From NCBI GenBank assembly GCA_922989275.2, contig OV277864.1, positions 45,569,550 through 45,633,549 on the forward strand: a stretch of DNA of 64,000 nucleotides. The letters run 5' to 3'. Shown piece by piece: positions 23,601 through 38,600 of this stretch (its first letter is position 1; each line of letters begins with the position of its first letter). The stretch is from Gari tellinella. Taxonomy: Eukaryota > Mollusca > Bivalvia > Cardiida > Psammobiidae. A model generated the notes under the pieces. It saw nothing but the letters and a program-made list of their open reading frames with translations. It was not told where the DNA came from and made no database searches. The translations under genes and the position numbers were made by a program.

Positions 23601-26600
23601 AAAAGAACTGATAACAGTCACTGGGTAATATAATGATAATGGTTAAATGTTGTCCAATGATAAGTGCAGTAAATATGTGCAGTGTGACGACTACGAAAAT
23701 TTTAGCATGCAATGAAACTTATCCATCATTAGTTTTATAAGCACAATGATACATATTTGTTCAATCAAAGGTCACATTTGTGTGACATTAATTGTCTTAC
23801 TTTATCAGACATGTTTCTTACACAGAGCTCATTTTTCAAGACTAACAAGAACTACTTGTTTGTACATGTTGAGAAAACACACACACGCACACAAATTTAA
23901 CAACATAATAGGTGTCTCATCACAGAAAAGAAGTCAAAGAAATCCTCAGGTATTGAAATGAAAAATAGTGTAAAACCAAAACCTTAATCCTCTGCTCCAA
24001 AAATAAGCCTTTTTACATATTTAATTTTTCCACTGAAAAATATTTGTATCATTTTATATAATAATGAATAGACGTGGTAAAAATATTACCTTTATACTTG
24101 CATATAGTAGGTTAAAGCAGGCTGAAAGTAAAGCTGAATGCACCTTACGGTGCATTCAGCTTTACTTTCAACCTGCTTTAAGCGGTACCCTGTCTTCAAA
24201 ACAAACAACACTCTTCAAGGAGCTAAATTTTCATTTGATGACTCTTTGATCAACGGAAAGCACTACCTTTGTCCTGCTTTGGCTTCTTAATCACTGTGAG
24301 AAAAATATTCTATTTACAATTACCAGAGCTCCAGATAAGGGGAGTACTTCAAAAACTAAAATCTTCATTTCTGCCTTAAACCCTATGGTGTCACTACTCA
24401 TTAGAACCGTCTCGAAGAGACGGTTCTAATGAGTAGCACAGGAACCCGACACGATTGATTTTTTAGAGAAAAAATTGTCAGAAGGTATATATAGAGACAA
24501 GGGGTACAACTGATCTTCAGTTTATTCTCACCCTATCTCGACAAAACCGGGCATATCATGAATAATAATTGTCGAAACGACACCTTTTTTGCATTTCTGT
24601 CTAGCTAATATAATGCCCTTCCATAAAAACATAACATAAAGTCATCTGTAAGCATGCATTTTCAACAGTAACTGCGTCTACTCACTGAAATCACCGATTT
24701 TCGGAAAACGGGACAGGTGTTCGTTCAAAGCCGACACAGCACTGACCACTATTGTACGCTTGTTTGTCGGTAATATCGAGCATGACAGTCATACAGTTCC
24801 ATATACATGTATATATATACGTTTTTACACAGATCAAAGCTGATTTCTTCTCAAGTCATTGCCGTACCAACAACAAATTCGCATGTTTACCTTACAGGGA
24901 TCCAACACGATTGACTTTTGAGAAAAAAATTGTCAAAAGGTATATAGTCTTTAGAGTCTCTATTTTTACCTTCTGAAAGTTTTTTCTCTCTCAAAAATCA
25001 ATCATGTTGGGTCCCTGTGGTCAAAAAAGTATATATATGGAACTGTATGACTGTCATGCTCGATATTACCGCCTAAACAAGCGTACAGTTGTGGTCAATG
25101 CTGTGACGGCTGTGAACGAACACCTGTCCCGTTTTCCGAAAATTGGCGATTTCAGTGAGTAGATACAGTTACTGTTCAAAGTGCATGGTTACAGCTGATT
25201 TTATGTTATGTTTTTATGGAAGGGCATTATATTAGCTAGACAAAAATGCAAAAGGGGTGTCGTTTCATCAATTACTATTCATGATATGCCCGCTTTTGTA
25301 GAGATTGGGTGAGAATATACAGATGATCAGTTGTACCCCTTGTCTCTATATATACCTTCTGACAATATTTTCTCTCAAAGATCAATCGTGTCGGGTCCCT
25401 GTGATGAGTAGTGACACCATAGGATTTAGTGTTGAAATTAGTGAGAAAATGTTGGATTTGTTCAGTTTACTCCCTCTTATCATAAGCCCCGAGTGACAAT
25501 GAGATGGGATTGGTGGGGGATGATTTCCATACTGAGCGGGTGGGGTAACTTTTACACTACAACACTAAAAACCGGGCTAGTTACACATCCACACTGACTT
25601 ACTTCCGGCGGTACATAAGGCTGTGTGTACTGCTGCGAGCATCACTGTCATAATCTGATCGCCGTGATACATGATTATAGCTGCTGAAACTGTGGTTGCT
25701 ACGGTAATGATGAGGTCTGAATGTGACAAGGCAAATGACATAATGTAAAAGATACAAGTACAGCGAAGACATTATTCTTTACCATTTAAATGAAACTTAA
25801 CGCAAAAGCAATGCAATAAAATGGAGAAAATAACAGTTTCTTGAAATTTTCAGATTATTTTTTTCTATCTGAGTGGTAAACTGTTTGGAGAGAATCTTCT
25901 TATGAATCATTTTAATCTGAGTGGCAAGCAGTTCAGAGCTTGATCAGACACCGGGTAACCCAGCATCTGATCAGACTACAAACTGTTTGCAATGGACAAA
26001 GGGGTTTTCGCATAAACATATTTAATTGGAAAGCATAATGTCTTCTTCACTGTATATATAGGGTGCAAGTACTAGAAATGGTGATAAATACATGTATGAT
26101 GAAAAAGCATACAATGTTATAGCATTGGTTTCTTTCTGAAAATGTCATTCCTTAATTTTAAAGATAATTTTATTAGCTAGTAGAAGAAGCTTTTGTAAAC
26201 AAGAACAAAGTGTCAGAACTTATGCCTATCAAGCAGAAGAGAAAGTTGGCACTCTTTGAATGCCAGTCAAAAATATTACATGTATATTTTTTAAAACATG
26301 GCAATAGATTTGTTGGTGGTAAATCAGTTCACATATACAAAACTGACAAACTAAATTACAAAATGTACAAAAAGTGTTTAGCTGAAAATAAACAAATTAT
26401 CATCATCATGACATACAGGACTCCAAATTAGAGAGAGTAAACTCAAGTTTTCTGACTTTTTCTCTTTCATGTCTGTCTTAAACCTGATGGTGTGACTACA
26501 CATTTGATTTGTCTCTTCAATATTCTAATGGATAGTCACACCATAGGGTTTGGTGTAGAAATTAAAATTTAAGTTTTTGAAATACATGTACTGGTACTTC

Positions 26601-29600
26601 CCTTATCTGGAGCCATGACATAGTTATGTCTACTTCACTACATTGCTAACACACATATTAACCCAACTCCCACTGAATATTCATGTACAAAACTCTGTCA
26701 TATATGAACTTATATTGTCTTTACCAATTTAGACACTAAAATATGGAAACTTTTCCCTATGGAAGAATGCAGTCTAATTGACAGACAGATCATATATGAA
26801 AACAAAGGAGACCATGACCAGACAGGGTCTACACTGTTCTCAAGAATATGTCAATAATTATTGATAGCAGGAGATGGATTAACATATAGCATGCTGATTT
26901 ATTATCTACTACTAATGATCTTTTCTACAAACTCTTTCATAATAACTCATTACTCCATAGATACACATTTTTACACCTTTAATGTAAGATCCACAGTCAA
27001 AAATAATTCCACATTTTACAGTCATAAACATGTACCATGAGAAATAGTTTAAACATCCTAGCAGATGGTAACTTAGAGCAGGCTGGAAGTAAAGCAGAAT
27101 GTGCCTTAAGGCACATTCTGCTTTACTTTCAACCTGCGTTAAGTGGTCACATATCTTCAAAACTAGAAACAGGCTATGGGGGTAAAGGGTTAAGATTAAG
27201 ATATTAATATCAATCCTAAATTTGATTGTCAAATAATTTGTGTTTTTATCAGATAAATCAAGTACTCAGCATGATAAGGGCAAAGCATTATTCTTTTTAA
27301 AATTGCTCCATATGAATGTGTACATAAAGGACTAAACATATTTAAAATGAAGGTAATAATATTGCATAGTGAATAAAACACTGTGAAATGTTCAAGAGAA
27401 TACTGGTACATTTGTATAACATTTCAAATGACAAACAATCAGTGCACATGAGGCATCACAAAACAGATCCACAAACAGGCATTTCATATACTCTAAAATG
27501 TGTGGAAACAAAGACACTGTGGTTATACTTGGGGAAACACAGTGCAGATTATTTTAGTAATTGTTTGAAAATCTACCCAGCCATGACTTTGTAATTTTCA
27601 AATATAGCCCATCCAATTTACTGCATTTGTTGAAAACTTTTTTAACCACCTAGGACTTTTTTTTCAACATTTTTTTTTATAAAATACAAACAGGCATTTA
27701 AGCTATCAGACACACAACAACAATTATAACATTCTGAATATTTGGGATGAAAATAATATTTATGGTATCCACTAAACCAGACACATAGAAAAAACTGTGC
27801 CTCTTTTAAATGGGATTTAAATAAAGCTGAAAACTCCAATTTACAATAAAAGCTTTCTGCTTTTCTTTCATCTTGGTTTAAGCACATAAAATAAAAGATC
27901 TAACTTATAGGAAATAAAGAGATCAACAAGTTCTTATAATTAGGAAGATAAACAAAATGTGGGTATATCAGTGATTTCTTTAAAATCAATTATCCAAAAC
28001 AAAAAAGGAAAAATAAATAACTATGTACTCTATACCTCTATGAAAACAAAAGGGCACTGATTTTATCCCTTATCCTGACAAGCATATTTAATTGACTGAT
28101 ATTTGCCAACAGTTTGGAAACTGATTAAATTCTCAGTAATTTGATTTTGCATCTTCTCATGCTCTGAACTGTTTGACACTTCAATCTTGACTGCAAAGCA
28201 ATGCAGACAGAAATTTTGAAGCAAGCCAAGGGGTTAAAATCAACTCGTACCAAAACAAGCAATTGTATAACTTGCTCTATTATAACCACTCAAAGGAACA
28301 TTAATTGATGGCTTTAATGACAGACAGCAGTTTGAAATAGAATCATAGTATATCAGGAAACTTCTTTCTACTTTGCTACTTATTATATGTATACAGTGCT
28401 CCCTCTTTACAACGCCACCCAATGGGAGACAAACACTATTGGCGTTGTTCGGAGGAAGTCGTTATAGGGAGGGAAAATGACTTACATTAAATTTTGCAAA
28501 CAGCTTGAATCCAGATCAGACGCTGTGTTATGTGGCGTCTGATCTGGATTCAAACTGTCACTCCTCATCATGTTTTTTTCTGTCAAAATGTCCATCATGT
28601 AACTTTGAGACAATTAGCAGACGACAATTTTAAGCAGACAATATTGCAGCAGTAAAACCGTTAAGACATAATTTTCCTGTTTAGGGAACCGCGGCAAAGG
28701 TCGTTGTAAGAAGGGAGTCGTTGTTGGGAGGGCCATTGAAGAGAGGGAACACTGTATCTGAATTTGTTTGCCTCATGCCTTTTTACCCCCCTCCCATAAA
28801 TACACCTTTTTACGCCTTCAATATATTCCTCAACAGAATAAAATAGTTCCACTCCATTTTTGACTACCGGTATTTAGTGTTGATTTTAACAATATATTGC
28901 AAAATGACAAAAGCGTGCAGACCCTGATCAGAGCAGCCCTCGAATCTGGGTCTACACTGTTTGCATAGGACAAATGTACTCTTCACAAGTACACTATTAA
29001 TTTTGTACATGACGAGTATACTCATCACTAAAGTTGAAGGAGAAAAAAGTTTTGAGTGGTTATAAAAAGCAGGTTTACACTTTACTACAAATCTCTTTCA
29101 TCATCTTCTATGAAAATCTACCATTTTAACCAGAAGCCATTACAAACTGAGCACAGCTACTCTTGTTTCACATGCTCTCACATTGTAACATTCAAACACT
29201 AGAGGTGAAACCACTACAAACAATGAAGACCTACCAGTCAATGATAAAAGATTCATGCATATTGCTTGGTATGAAAATCTTTTCTTTGCTACGCTAACTG
29301 CCTTCTTGTAGTTAGTTAGATGTAAAATTTAGTTTTCAAATGCTGTGGGTGTCCCAGTTGCTTATGTAGGTAGCAGGTGGTAGAATTTGGATATTGCAAA
29401 TAGCAGAATATCACCAGACGAGTTGCTTCCTTTAATTTTTTTTCTGCCAATTATGACTATTATGACTAGACTGATATTTGCAAACAGTTTGGACTGAGAT
29501 TAGATGTCCCAAAACGCTCAAGAATGATCTCAGACTCAATTCCACAGTTATAAGCATTTGAATGGTCAGATTTGAGCTTTTGCTATTAAAGCTCAAATCT

Positions 29601-32600
29601 GACCAATCAAATGCTTGAGAACAATCTCAGACTCAACTCAAAAGCTTAATAACCTTGGGGCCAGGTGCCAACTTTATTGTTCCTCTTCAATTATGCTGAC
29701 ACTCCCTTTCAATGTCCATATTTGTAAAATAAAACCATATAACAATAAGCATACAAATATGATTGTCCCAGGAGCATAATCTAGGTCTGCAAAGTTTGAA
29801 ATGATAACAATATTCACCACTACTAGTGTAATATCAAATTATATCACACTGCAAAACATTATCTCACACCACGAATAACTCACTGCTTTGCCTGTCCACC
29901 GTCACTGTCATATCCTCGACGAAAATGGCTGATGTTTTGAAAACAATCAATACAGATTATACACCTAAATATGTACCTAGCACAACTTAAAACTGAGTGA
30001 AATTCTAGGTAACTAATTCAACTTTGGTACTTTAAACAATCTTCCTTTGCAAAAAATTGGAAAAAAAGCAACTCTCAATAATTATATTGCTGCCTTAACC
30101 CTTTCCCCCATAAATACTCATTTTTAAGCCTTTAATTTATTCCTCCACAAAAGAAATTATTTCCACTTTAAACAGTCATGAATATATAGGAACATTTTCT
30201 TTATCCTAGCAGATAGTAGCTTAAAGAAAGGCTGAAAGTATAGCAGAATATGCCTTAAGGCACATTCTGCTTTACCTTCAACCTGCTTTAAGCGGTCACC
30301 TATCTTCAAAACTAGAAACACCTATCTTCAAAATTAGAAACAGTCTATGGGGTAAAGGGTTAAAAACTTAAAATCCATGTTGTTTTAGGTTTGAAAGATT
30401 TTAGTCTAGCATGCATATGAGAGAGGCAACAGTCATAAGTTGTTAGGATAGACAAACACAAGTGTCATGCAATGTTTCTGCAGTGTTTGGTTAAAGGTAA
30501 AGCAAAGCAATGATTATATAATATAATAGTTTAGTCAAATACCTTATAAATTATTCACTTTGTTGTTAAATTTATCATTCCTTCATAGATACTTAACTAG
30601 CTTGTTTACAATTGTGACTTCAAATTCGAATAACACTGTCAAATGTGTGTTAAGTTGTCACTATAATATGATGAATTAGGCATCCTAAACTTATTTGTGC
30701 TTGTAACTTAAAACTGACATTTCCAGGGTAACTATGCAAGCATTCAAATCTGTGTATGCGCTGTTTGTATATGACAAGTGTACACCTCATAAGTCCACTA
30801 TCTATAAAGCGTGCAAACACTTGTTAGTAGAATTCAATGGGATAGCCCATAACCCCATATATATGACTTTTTCTTCTCTAGTATGTCTGTTCACACAAGT
30901 TTGTCACATGCCTTAATAGGCACACTGATAACTTTTTGATTGTAACTGACAATTGAGAATGATTTTCTTGACATCGTTTTCCAGTTATATTATTGAATTT
31001 TTCCAACAGTGTTGGATAATGAATTAAATTTCAGCAAAATTAAGTCTGCAATTGAACCCTACTGGATTAACATCCTTTGGTTGCACTGGTTTAGATGTTA
31101 TATGACAGATACTCACTTTTTCCGGTGCCCTCCTTCGCTGTCACTCTCACGATGTCTTCTCATGTAGTTGACATTTTCACTCTGTGTGACAGATACTGGA
31201 GACTCTCTACCTGATGTGTACAGACCACTGAAATGTATAGATCAGTGCACCTATAGTAAAACCTCTTTATAATGACCACTAAAACTAAGGCTAATTGATT
31301 GTATAAAAGACAGGTGACAGTTTAAAGGAGGGTGACAGTGAAACATGTCATAAAATTTGGGTTGTTCTGTCAATCTATTGCAGTACGACAAACAGTGCAG
31401 ACCCTCATCAGATGGCTCCTCTGATCTGGATCTTCATTGTTTTAATGAAACAAGGGTACTCTTCACTGGTACACTGTTGCAAAAAATGCATATATGTTTG
31501 AGTAGGGGTTTAAAGGATTAAACACTTCAATTATATGTTGATAAGGTAAAGTATACATTCACTTATTTTCAATGTGTTACAATAATTGCTCATACGTGTC
31601 CATGTTGTTTTCCCAGGGAGCTGAGCGGGTACTGGTAGGTGACTCTCTTCCCTTCAAGTCAGGTAAACTTCTGTGTCTAGATCTGCAGGAAAAATAATCG
31701 ACTTACATTAAAACATCTATACATCAGCCACTTAACCCATTCCCCCATCAATACACCTTTTTATGCCTATAATTTATTCCTCCACTGAAAAAAGTACTTC
31801 CCATTTAAACAGTCATGAATATGTATCATAAGAAATGTTTTCTATATCCTAGCAGATAATAGCTAAAAGCAGGCTGAAAGTAAAGCAGAATGCGTAAGGC
31901 GCATTCTTCTTCACTTTCAACCTGCTTTAATTAAGTGACCATCTTTCTTTAAAACTAGAAACAGATAATGGGATAATAAAAGAACCATTGCAACATTTAT
32001 AGATAGATAACACATTAATGCATAGACTCTAGAAATATGCCTTTTCACTTCTTTAATTCATTCCTCCACTGAAGAAAATAGTTCGATTTCTTACAGTCAT
32101 GAATATGTATCATAAGAAATATTTTCTATATCCATGCAGATAATAGTTAATGCAGGTTGAAAGTAAAGCGGAATGTGCCTTAAGGCACATTCTGCTTTAC
32201 TTTCAATCTGCTTTAAGTGATCATCTTTATTTAAAACTTGAAACAGGCTATGGATTCAAAGGTTAAACAAGACCATATACAAAAGACTACACATGTACCT
32301 TTTGTTAACTGTTTGTGAAATAATAATAATGAAAATAGTAATAATATTTTTTGTGTGTATTAAAATTCAACAAGAATATTTGGAAAATTGACACTTATTT
32401 GATAACTAATAAATGTCAAATACTTTTACAAGAACATACATGTTAGTTCAAAAGGTATACAATAGACAACACAAGATCTCAGACATGTTGTGTAAACTGT
32501 ATTTTATTAATCCAACGTTTCGGTCATACAATGACCTTCATCAGGCAAGAACATATCGGTACATGGAACACCCAACTCACCCTTTGACTGGTTCAGGATT

Positions 32601-35600
32601 TACCACCATGGTCACATGACCTTCTGAGTACTGTAGACCAGTCTTTAGCATGTCACCTGAAATAATATCACAAACTCTAACGGTCGGAACTTTAATGACT
32701 TGACATCTAATTAAAAACAATCTTAGCAAGACATTGAAAATTGAGGCAACTTTTCTAACCTTAGACTCTAAGAAAGTTTGTCAAATATGCAGAAACATAA
32801 ATTTTTGCATTAGATCTCTAGACATGGGGTGCTATTCAAAAACTGAAAAAAAAAATTTCTGCATTAAACCCTATGGTGTGACTACTCTTTAGAATCGTCT
32901 CTTCGAGACAATTCTAATGAGTAGTCACACCATAGGATTTGGTGCAGAACAATTGAGAAAATGTTGGATTTGTGTAGTTCACTACCTCTTATTTCGAGCC
33001 ATGACTTATATTCTGTTTTAAGCCATCACCTTTCTGAACTTCCTCTGTGTGGTCACACTAACAAAGTTACATGGATTGACTCACTTTGATTTAGCCTGGA
33101 GTCTGACAGGGCCCTGCGAGCCTGTCGTCTACTCTGTACTCTCATCACCTGAGGCTGTTCCCGACCACCCTGACTGGCATTGTGTTGGCGCTCCTGTCTT
33201 CCGCTGTCAAAAGGAAGAACAAAAGATATCAACCATTCACCATTTTTTTACCAAAGTGTATTGATATTTGCAATCAATTTGAATCTAGGTCACATGATAT
33301 CTCATAAGCTATGAACTTATTTGACTCGATGACATACCATTGTTTTTTATGAAGAATCCCAAAACTACAATGTATAATTTAATCAACATGTATGGGTTAT
33401 CCAAACTTGTAACTTTGAGTCTAAGTCCATGGCATGGTCCTAAAGGCATCACTCAATTTTAAGGTACATGTAATTAAAAGTATATGAATTCTGATTTCAA
33501 TAAACCATGTAAACAATGTAAAGGTTAATTTTTAACTTCCTAACTATGTTGCAATGTTCAAAGGTTACATCATACAAGTTTAATGACCTTGGTAGACACA
33601 TACAAAAATTATAAGAACTGCAAAAATCATTATTGCATAGTAAAACTTAATAGTTGATAATGCATATTCTGTATATAAACAAGAATTCCACAGACATAAA
33701 TGTCTCCCCAGTCTCTGCATTAATTGCCAAACAGTCCTCACTTTAGGCTTGATACATTTGGCCCCAAGGTTATAAAGAGTTTGAGTTGAATCTGAGATTG
33801 TTCTCAAGCATTTGATTGGTCAGATTTGAGGTATTCTAAGTTAAGTTGGTCTCACTCTATTACTTTTCAAGCAATAAAGCTCAAATGAAAACTTAACTTT
33901 GGAGCTGAATTCAAACGCTTAATGTCGATGGTGCATCAACGACTGAAAAGCAACACCTTGGTCTGGCTTTTGTTTCTTAGTTGATGTGATACAAATATCT
34001 TCAATCTAAGTCCAGTTGGTAGACTTTAGCATTAAGTATGCATATGATTTAAGCTGTAAACCTTATTAAGCATATCTACCCATTACTACAGCTAATTAAG
34101 CATTCAATGCAAACATTAAAATCACATAAAGCCCACAACAAATAGCATGAATATGACCATGGATTAATGTCAAAGAATCAATGGACCAATAATGAGATGA
34201 TGCAGGTTTTTCACAGCTAATCTTGCAAGATAATGATACTTTGTGTAACCTAAAATGTAAGATGAGAAGCCGAGAGTATGTTCTTGATTTCAAATTATGG
34301 CCTAGCAAAATGACATTTGCAAACAGTATAGAACCTTATAAGAAACTGAAAATTACAGTATTTTATCAGGGTTTTCTGTATTTTTTTCGCTAAATGTATC
34401 TGCAAAGATTAAACATCTATATAGCATTCTATTGAAGCTTCAATGTATAAATGTGCAGTTAAAACAGTGCATTGGTTCAGGGCTCCAGATAAGAGGTAGT
34501 TTTTTCAACAAATCCAACATTTTCTCACTCTTTTTAGCACCAAATCCTATGGTGTTACTACTCATTAGAATTGTCTTGAAGAGACGATTCTAATGAGTAG
34601 TGACACCATAGGGTTTAATTCAGAAATAAAGATTTTAGTTTTTGAAAAACTACCCTTATCTGGTGCTCTGTTGGTTTCTTCAATATGCATCTAATACAAT
34701 AAAACCACTCTTATAATTTATGACCAATGAGAAATGAAACTTACTTATAAGGCAGTTGGTTGTTTGAAGCAAGATGAAAGTAAATCAGAAAACTCCTTAA
34801 CTCATCTATGCCAAGTGGATTCTTCCATGCTTATATACTGGATGAGTCGATTTTTTATATATGGTCACCGTATGACTGGTCTAAATTTTCATTTTTGTTT
34901 TGTTTTATATTGAAATTCCTATCAGCAAACAGTGTAGATTCTGATCAGACAACACATTATGCGGCGTCTGATCAGAGTCTACACTGTTTGCCTATGGTAT
35001 GTCCCTTTTACAGAAAGCAAGCCAAAGATATTAAGGAACTTTCTGCTTTACATTCTTCCTGCTTGAAGCTACCACCAATCTTTAACATCATCAATTGACT
35101 TTTGAAGTGGTCATAAAAGTAATGTTACACTGTAAAACATGTCCCAATATGTGGTGAAATAAGACTCTATAAAGGGTTAGCAAGACCATCACCATTGGTT
35201 AGTTCTGGTTATACATAGTGAACATTTGATAAACATAGTGAAGCTCTTCATCTAGCTAACACCCCAACCACCAGAATTAGCCAAGAAAAAGATAAACATG
35301 ATTCCTTAGTCTGTTGTGTTGTTTCCTTAAAGTATCATTGCCTGTGATTGATGCTACTTTCTCTATTTGCAAAGCTCCAGATAATTTATTTCAAAAATAA
35401 AATTCTCACTTCTCCGCCAAACCCTACGATGTGACTACTGACTAAAAGAGATCATTTCAATGAGTCGTCATAACATAGGGTGTGGTGAAGAAACCATGTT
35501 GACAATATCTGAAATGTTTGGTTTACCCACTCTTATCTGGAGTAGTAACTAAAATTTTACAGAATTGCCCTCTAAGTATAATCTGATCATGATCCATACC

Positions 35601-38600
35601 ATTTGCACACACCAGTCAATTGACCATTACTATCCTTATACAGTGCAGCTACTAAACCTGTCTTGCTGAGTTCTATGCTGTCTTTCAACTGGATGGCCAG
35701 ATCTAACACTGTCTTTACATGAAATGTTCTAAGATTCTAATCTACTAAGTTAGGAATTGCAAGCAAATGAATTAAAGCATTACAAGGATTTGATCTTCAG
35801 TTATTTTTAAACAGCTACTCTCAGAGTACTGCCTAGAATTGCTAGACAATAACTCACAGCAAAATTCCCATATCAGGTCTATGGAAAATCCCTCTAAATA
35901 ATCACCTGTTGAGTTAAGGTAGTACTTCCAAAATAAGAACCAATCAATATTTGTTAAATATCGATACTCTATGTACAACAATCATTCGGTGCCACCCATC
36001 AGTTGCTAGAATGGCCGGCTGCTCAATGTAGAGTGCTGATATTGACCGACATTGGCCCTATCTCATGATGGGTATATTACCTTAATAATATAACCTGGGT
36101 TTTACCAATAAGCTTCTGACCAAACACAAACTTAGACTAAAGTGTGACTAAACTAGCCCTTTATCCACTCCTTTTACAAGGTTCATTTACAACATTAAAC
36201 ATTCTGTTACACACTAGCTATTCTATTTGTAGTCCATTCTAATGCAGGTATTTCACCAAATCATAATCAGGCTTCCATTATTAGTGACCATTCAATAAAG
36301 AAACTTAAGTATTTATAATCTTAGGTTACTGCTTAATGCAGTGGCTTCTTAAAGCAACATGAAAGTAAGCTAGAAAGCTCCTTTAGGAGCTTTCTTTTTT
36401 ACCTTTATTGTGCTTTGTACCTGTCTTTAAAACCATCAATTAGTCTCCTTTTCAGCGGTCATAATAGTGCTTTACTGTAATTTGCATTATGTATTAAACC
36501 AAAATCTATCTTCACAGATTAAATGGCTACTTAGCACAAATGCCATAGTAATTCACTACTGCAATATGTTCTATAATTTTCTATCACAACATAAAAGTAG
36601 TACTACTATTAACATCACTCACAGGGCTGCCATTTCTCCGGATTTTTCCTAAATCTCCGGATTTTTTCCCAGTTCATGGTAGCTTAAAGCAGGCTGAAAG
36701 TAAAGCAGAATGCGCCTTAAGGCGCATCCTGCTTTACTTCCAGCCTGCTTTCAGCAGCCACATGTCAACAAAACTAGAAACAGGCGATGGGGTTAAGGTA
36801 CGATTCGTATAATCGTCCTTGAAAAATGCACATTTGGAAATCTTAGGATTTTTCATGTAAACTTATGGCAGCCCTGCACTCACATCAATATTACACCTAT
36901 CCTATCTCACAACATTGATCACTCCAGTAATGGGGTCAGAATCACAACACTTATCAAATCCATTTAAACCCAGGCATAAGGTTATAAAGAATTTAAGATG
37001 AGTCTGAAGATCATTCTCAAGCTTTTGATTGGTCAGATTTGAGCATTTGCTCAAATCTGACCAATCAAAAGCTTGAGAACCATCTCAGACTCATCTCAAA
37101 GCTTTATAACCATGGGGCCATGTCTCACAACACCAGGGGGATGCAGTGTTTTTTATAACTTACCTATTACGATGTTTGGCGGTGGATCTAAATGGTCTAC
37201 TAACTGTGGAAGTCGCGTGGTTGACCTGATTCAGTCTAGTAATGAAAGATGTCAGTAATGTGAATATAGAGAAATTGCCAGGGATTGTCTGTTTGTCAAC
37301 TCCTGATATGCTGTTTGATTTGTACTTTAGAACATAAGATAGAACTAATGTATATACTAGTGCTGAAATGGTTAGAGGAAATAAACATCCGGCTGTACAC
37401 CAATAAAAACTCAATAGTATCACCTAATTCTTGCTTTTATAGTCACAAAAATGAACACTGGTTTGAGATTTTCTGACCATCAATGTTTACAAATGTGAGG
37501 TATAGCTTGAAGATAAGGGGAGAAATTAGTCAGATTTACCTGTTATAAACAATTCCTAACAGTTACTGATTAACTGGGTAATTCTTTCAGCACTTATATA
37601 TACTATGCATTTGAGTTAGAATGAGTATGCTGTTTCATTTATCCTTTAGAACAAATAAAATAGAACTAATGTTTATAATACTATGAGTTTGAGTTATGCA
37701 TATACTACAACCAGTAAGCATTTTCCCAATAATAAGTATTAATGCAATTACATGTATTAATCACCAATTCAAGCCAGTTCCGCGACTTGAATTGCAACTT
37801 TTCTGTTTTAAGCAGTTATTAAGCTTAATGTTTATCCCATACAAATTGTTATGCATCAGATGTAGACAAACAGACAGACACACACAGAGATAGCACTAGC
37901 AAACAGTCAAACAGGTATGACAATATTTTGGAAATTAACATTTCGAAAATAATGTTAACTTGAATCACCATATGACTAAAAGTTTGTATATAATTGAGAA
38001 CAAATGTTTAGTAAATCAACTATTTCCTGCATTAAACAGTATCTAATGTACTAGACTCAAGATTCATCTTTCTTTGAATGATTCAGACAAGTTTTAGTTT
38101 TATTGTTTTATTGTTTATAAGTTTTGAAATAATTTTATGGTAGTATTTTCTGTCTTCAATCAATTCCTGTTTGACATATTGTTGTTTACAAGTGCTCTAA
38201 TATATGCATATATGTATTACTAATATATATATTCATGACATAGTCAACACTGTAAAGAGAAAAAGAGCCTTAGTTAGCATAATATACATTCAAACTCATG
38301 TCCCATGACCATTCACTAAGCAGAAAAGTTTGATTTAAAGGACAGGTGGTGGCTAAATGCAGAACAGAATTAATGCATGAAGCTTCCACCTTTCATGCCT
38401 TACTCATTGAAGTCTGCTGAAGAGTATACTCATTCTTTACAAACAATTTACCTATTAAGAGGACACTTGTCATGTGCAAACATTGTAGAACCAGATCAGA
38501 GGGGCTCCTAAAGGAACCCTCTGATCAGGGTCTACACAGTTTGCCATTTTCCAATACACAAGTAAAGCAAACATTAAAAGCTTAAAATGGCAATTTTGGA

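Larger units (their letters stand above)
24324..25490. mobile_element. family H MITE split by a 967-bp foldback
   Basis: Left half CAGAGCTCCAGATAAGG..CGGTTCTAATGAGTAG (24324-24436), right half ATGAGTAGTGACACCATAGG..TCCCTCTTATCATAAGCCC (25404-25490). Removing the insert and one 8-bp repeat restores a normal H element. Confidence 0.85.

Noticed and set aside
33049..33264. 71-codon plus-strand ORF
   Set aside because: Antisense shadow of exon 11.
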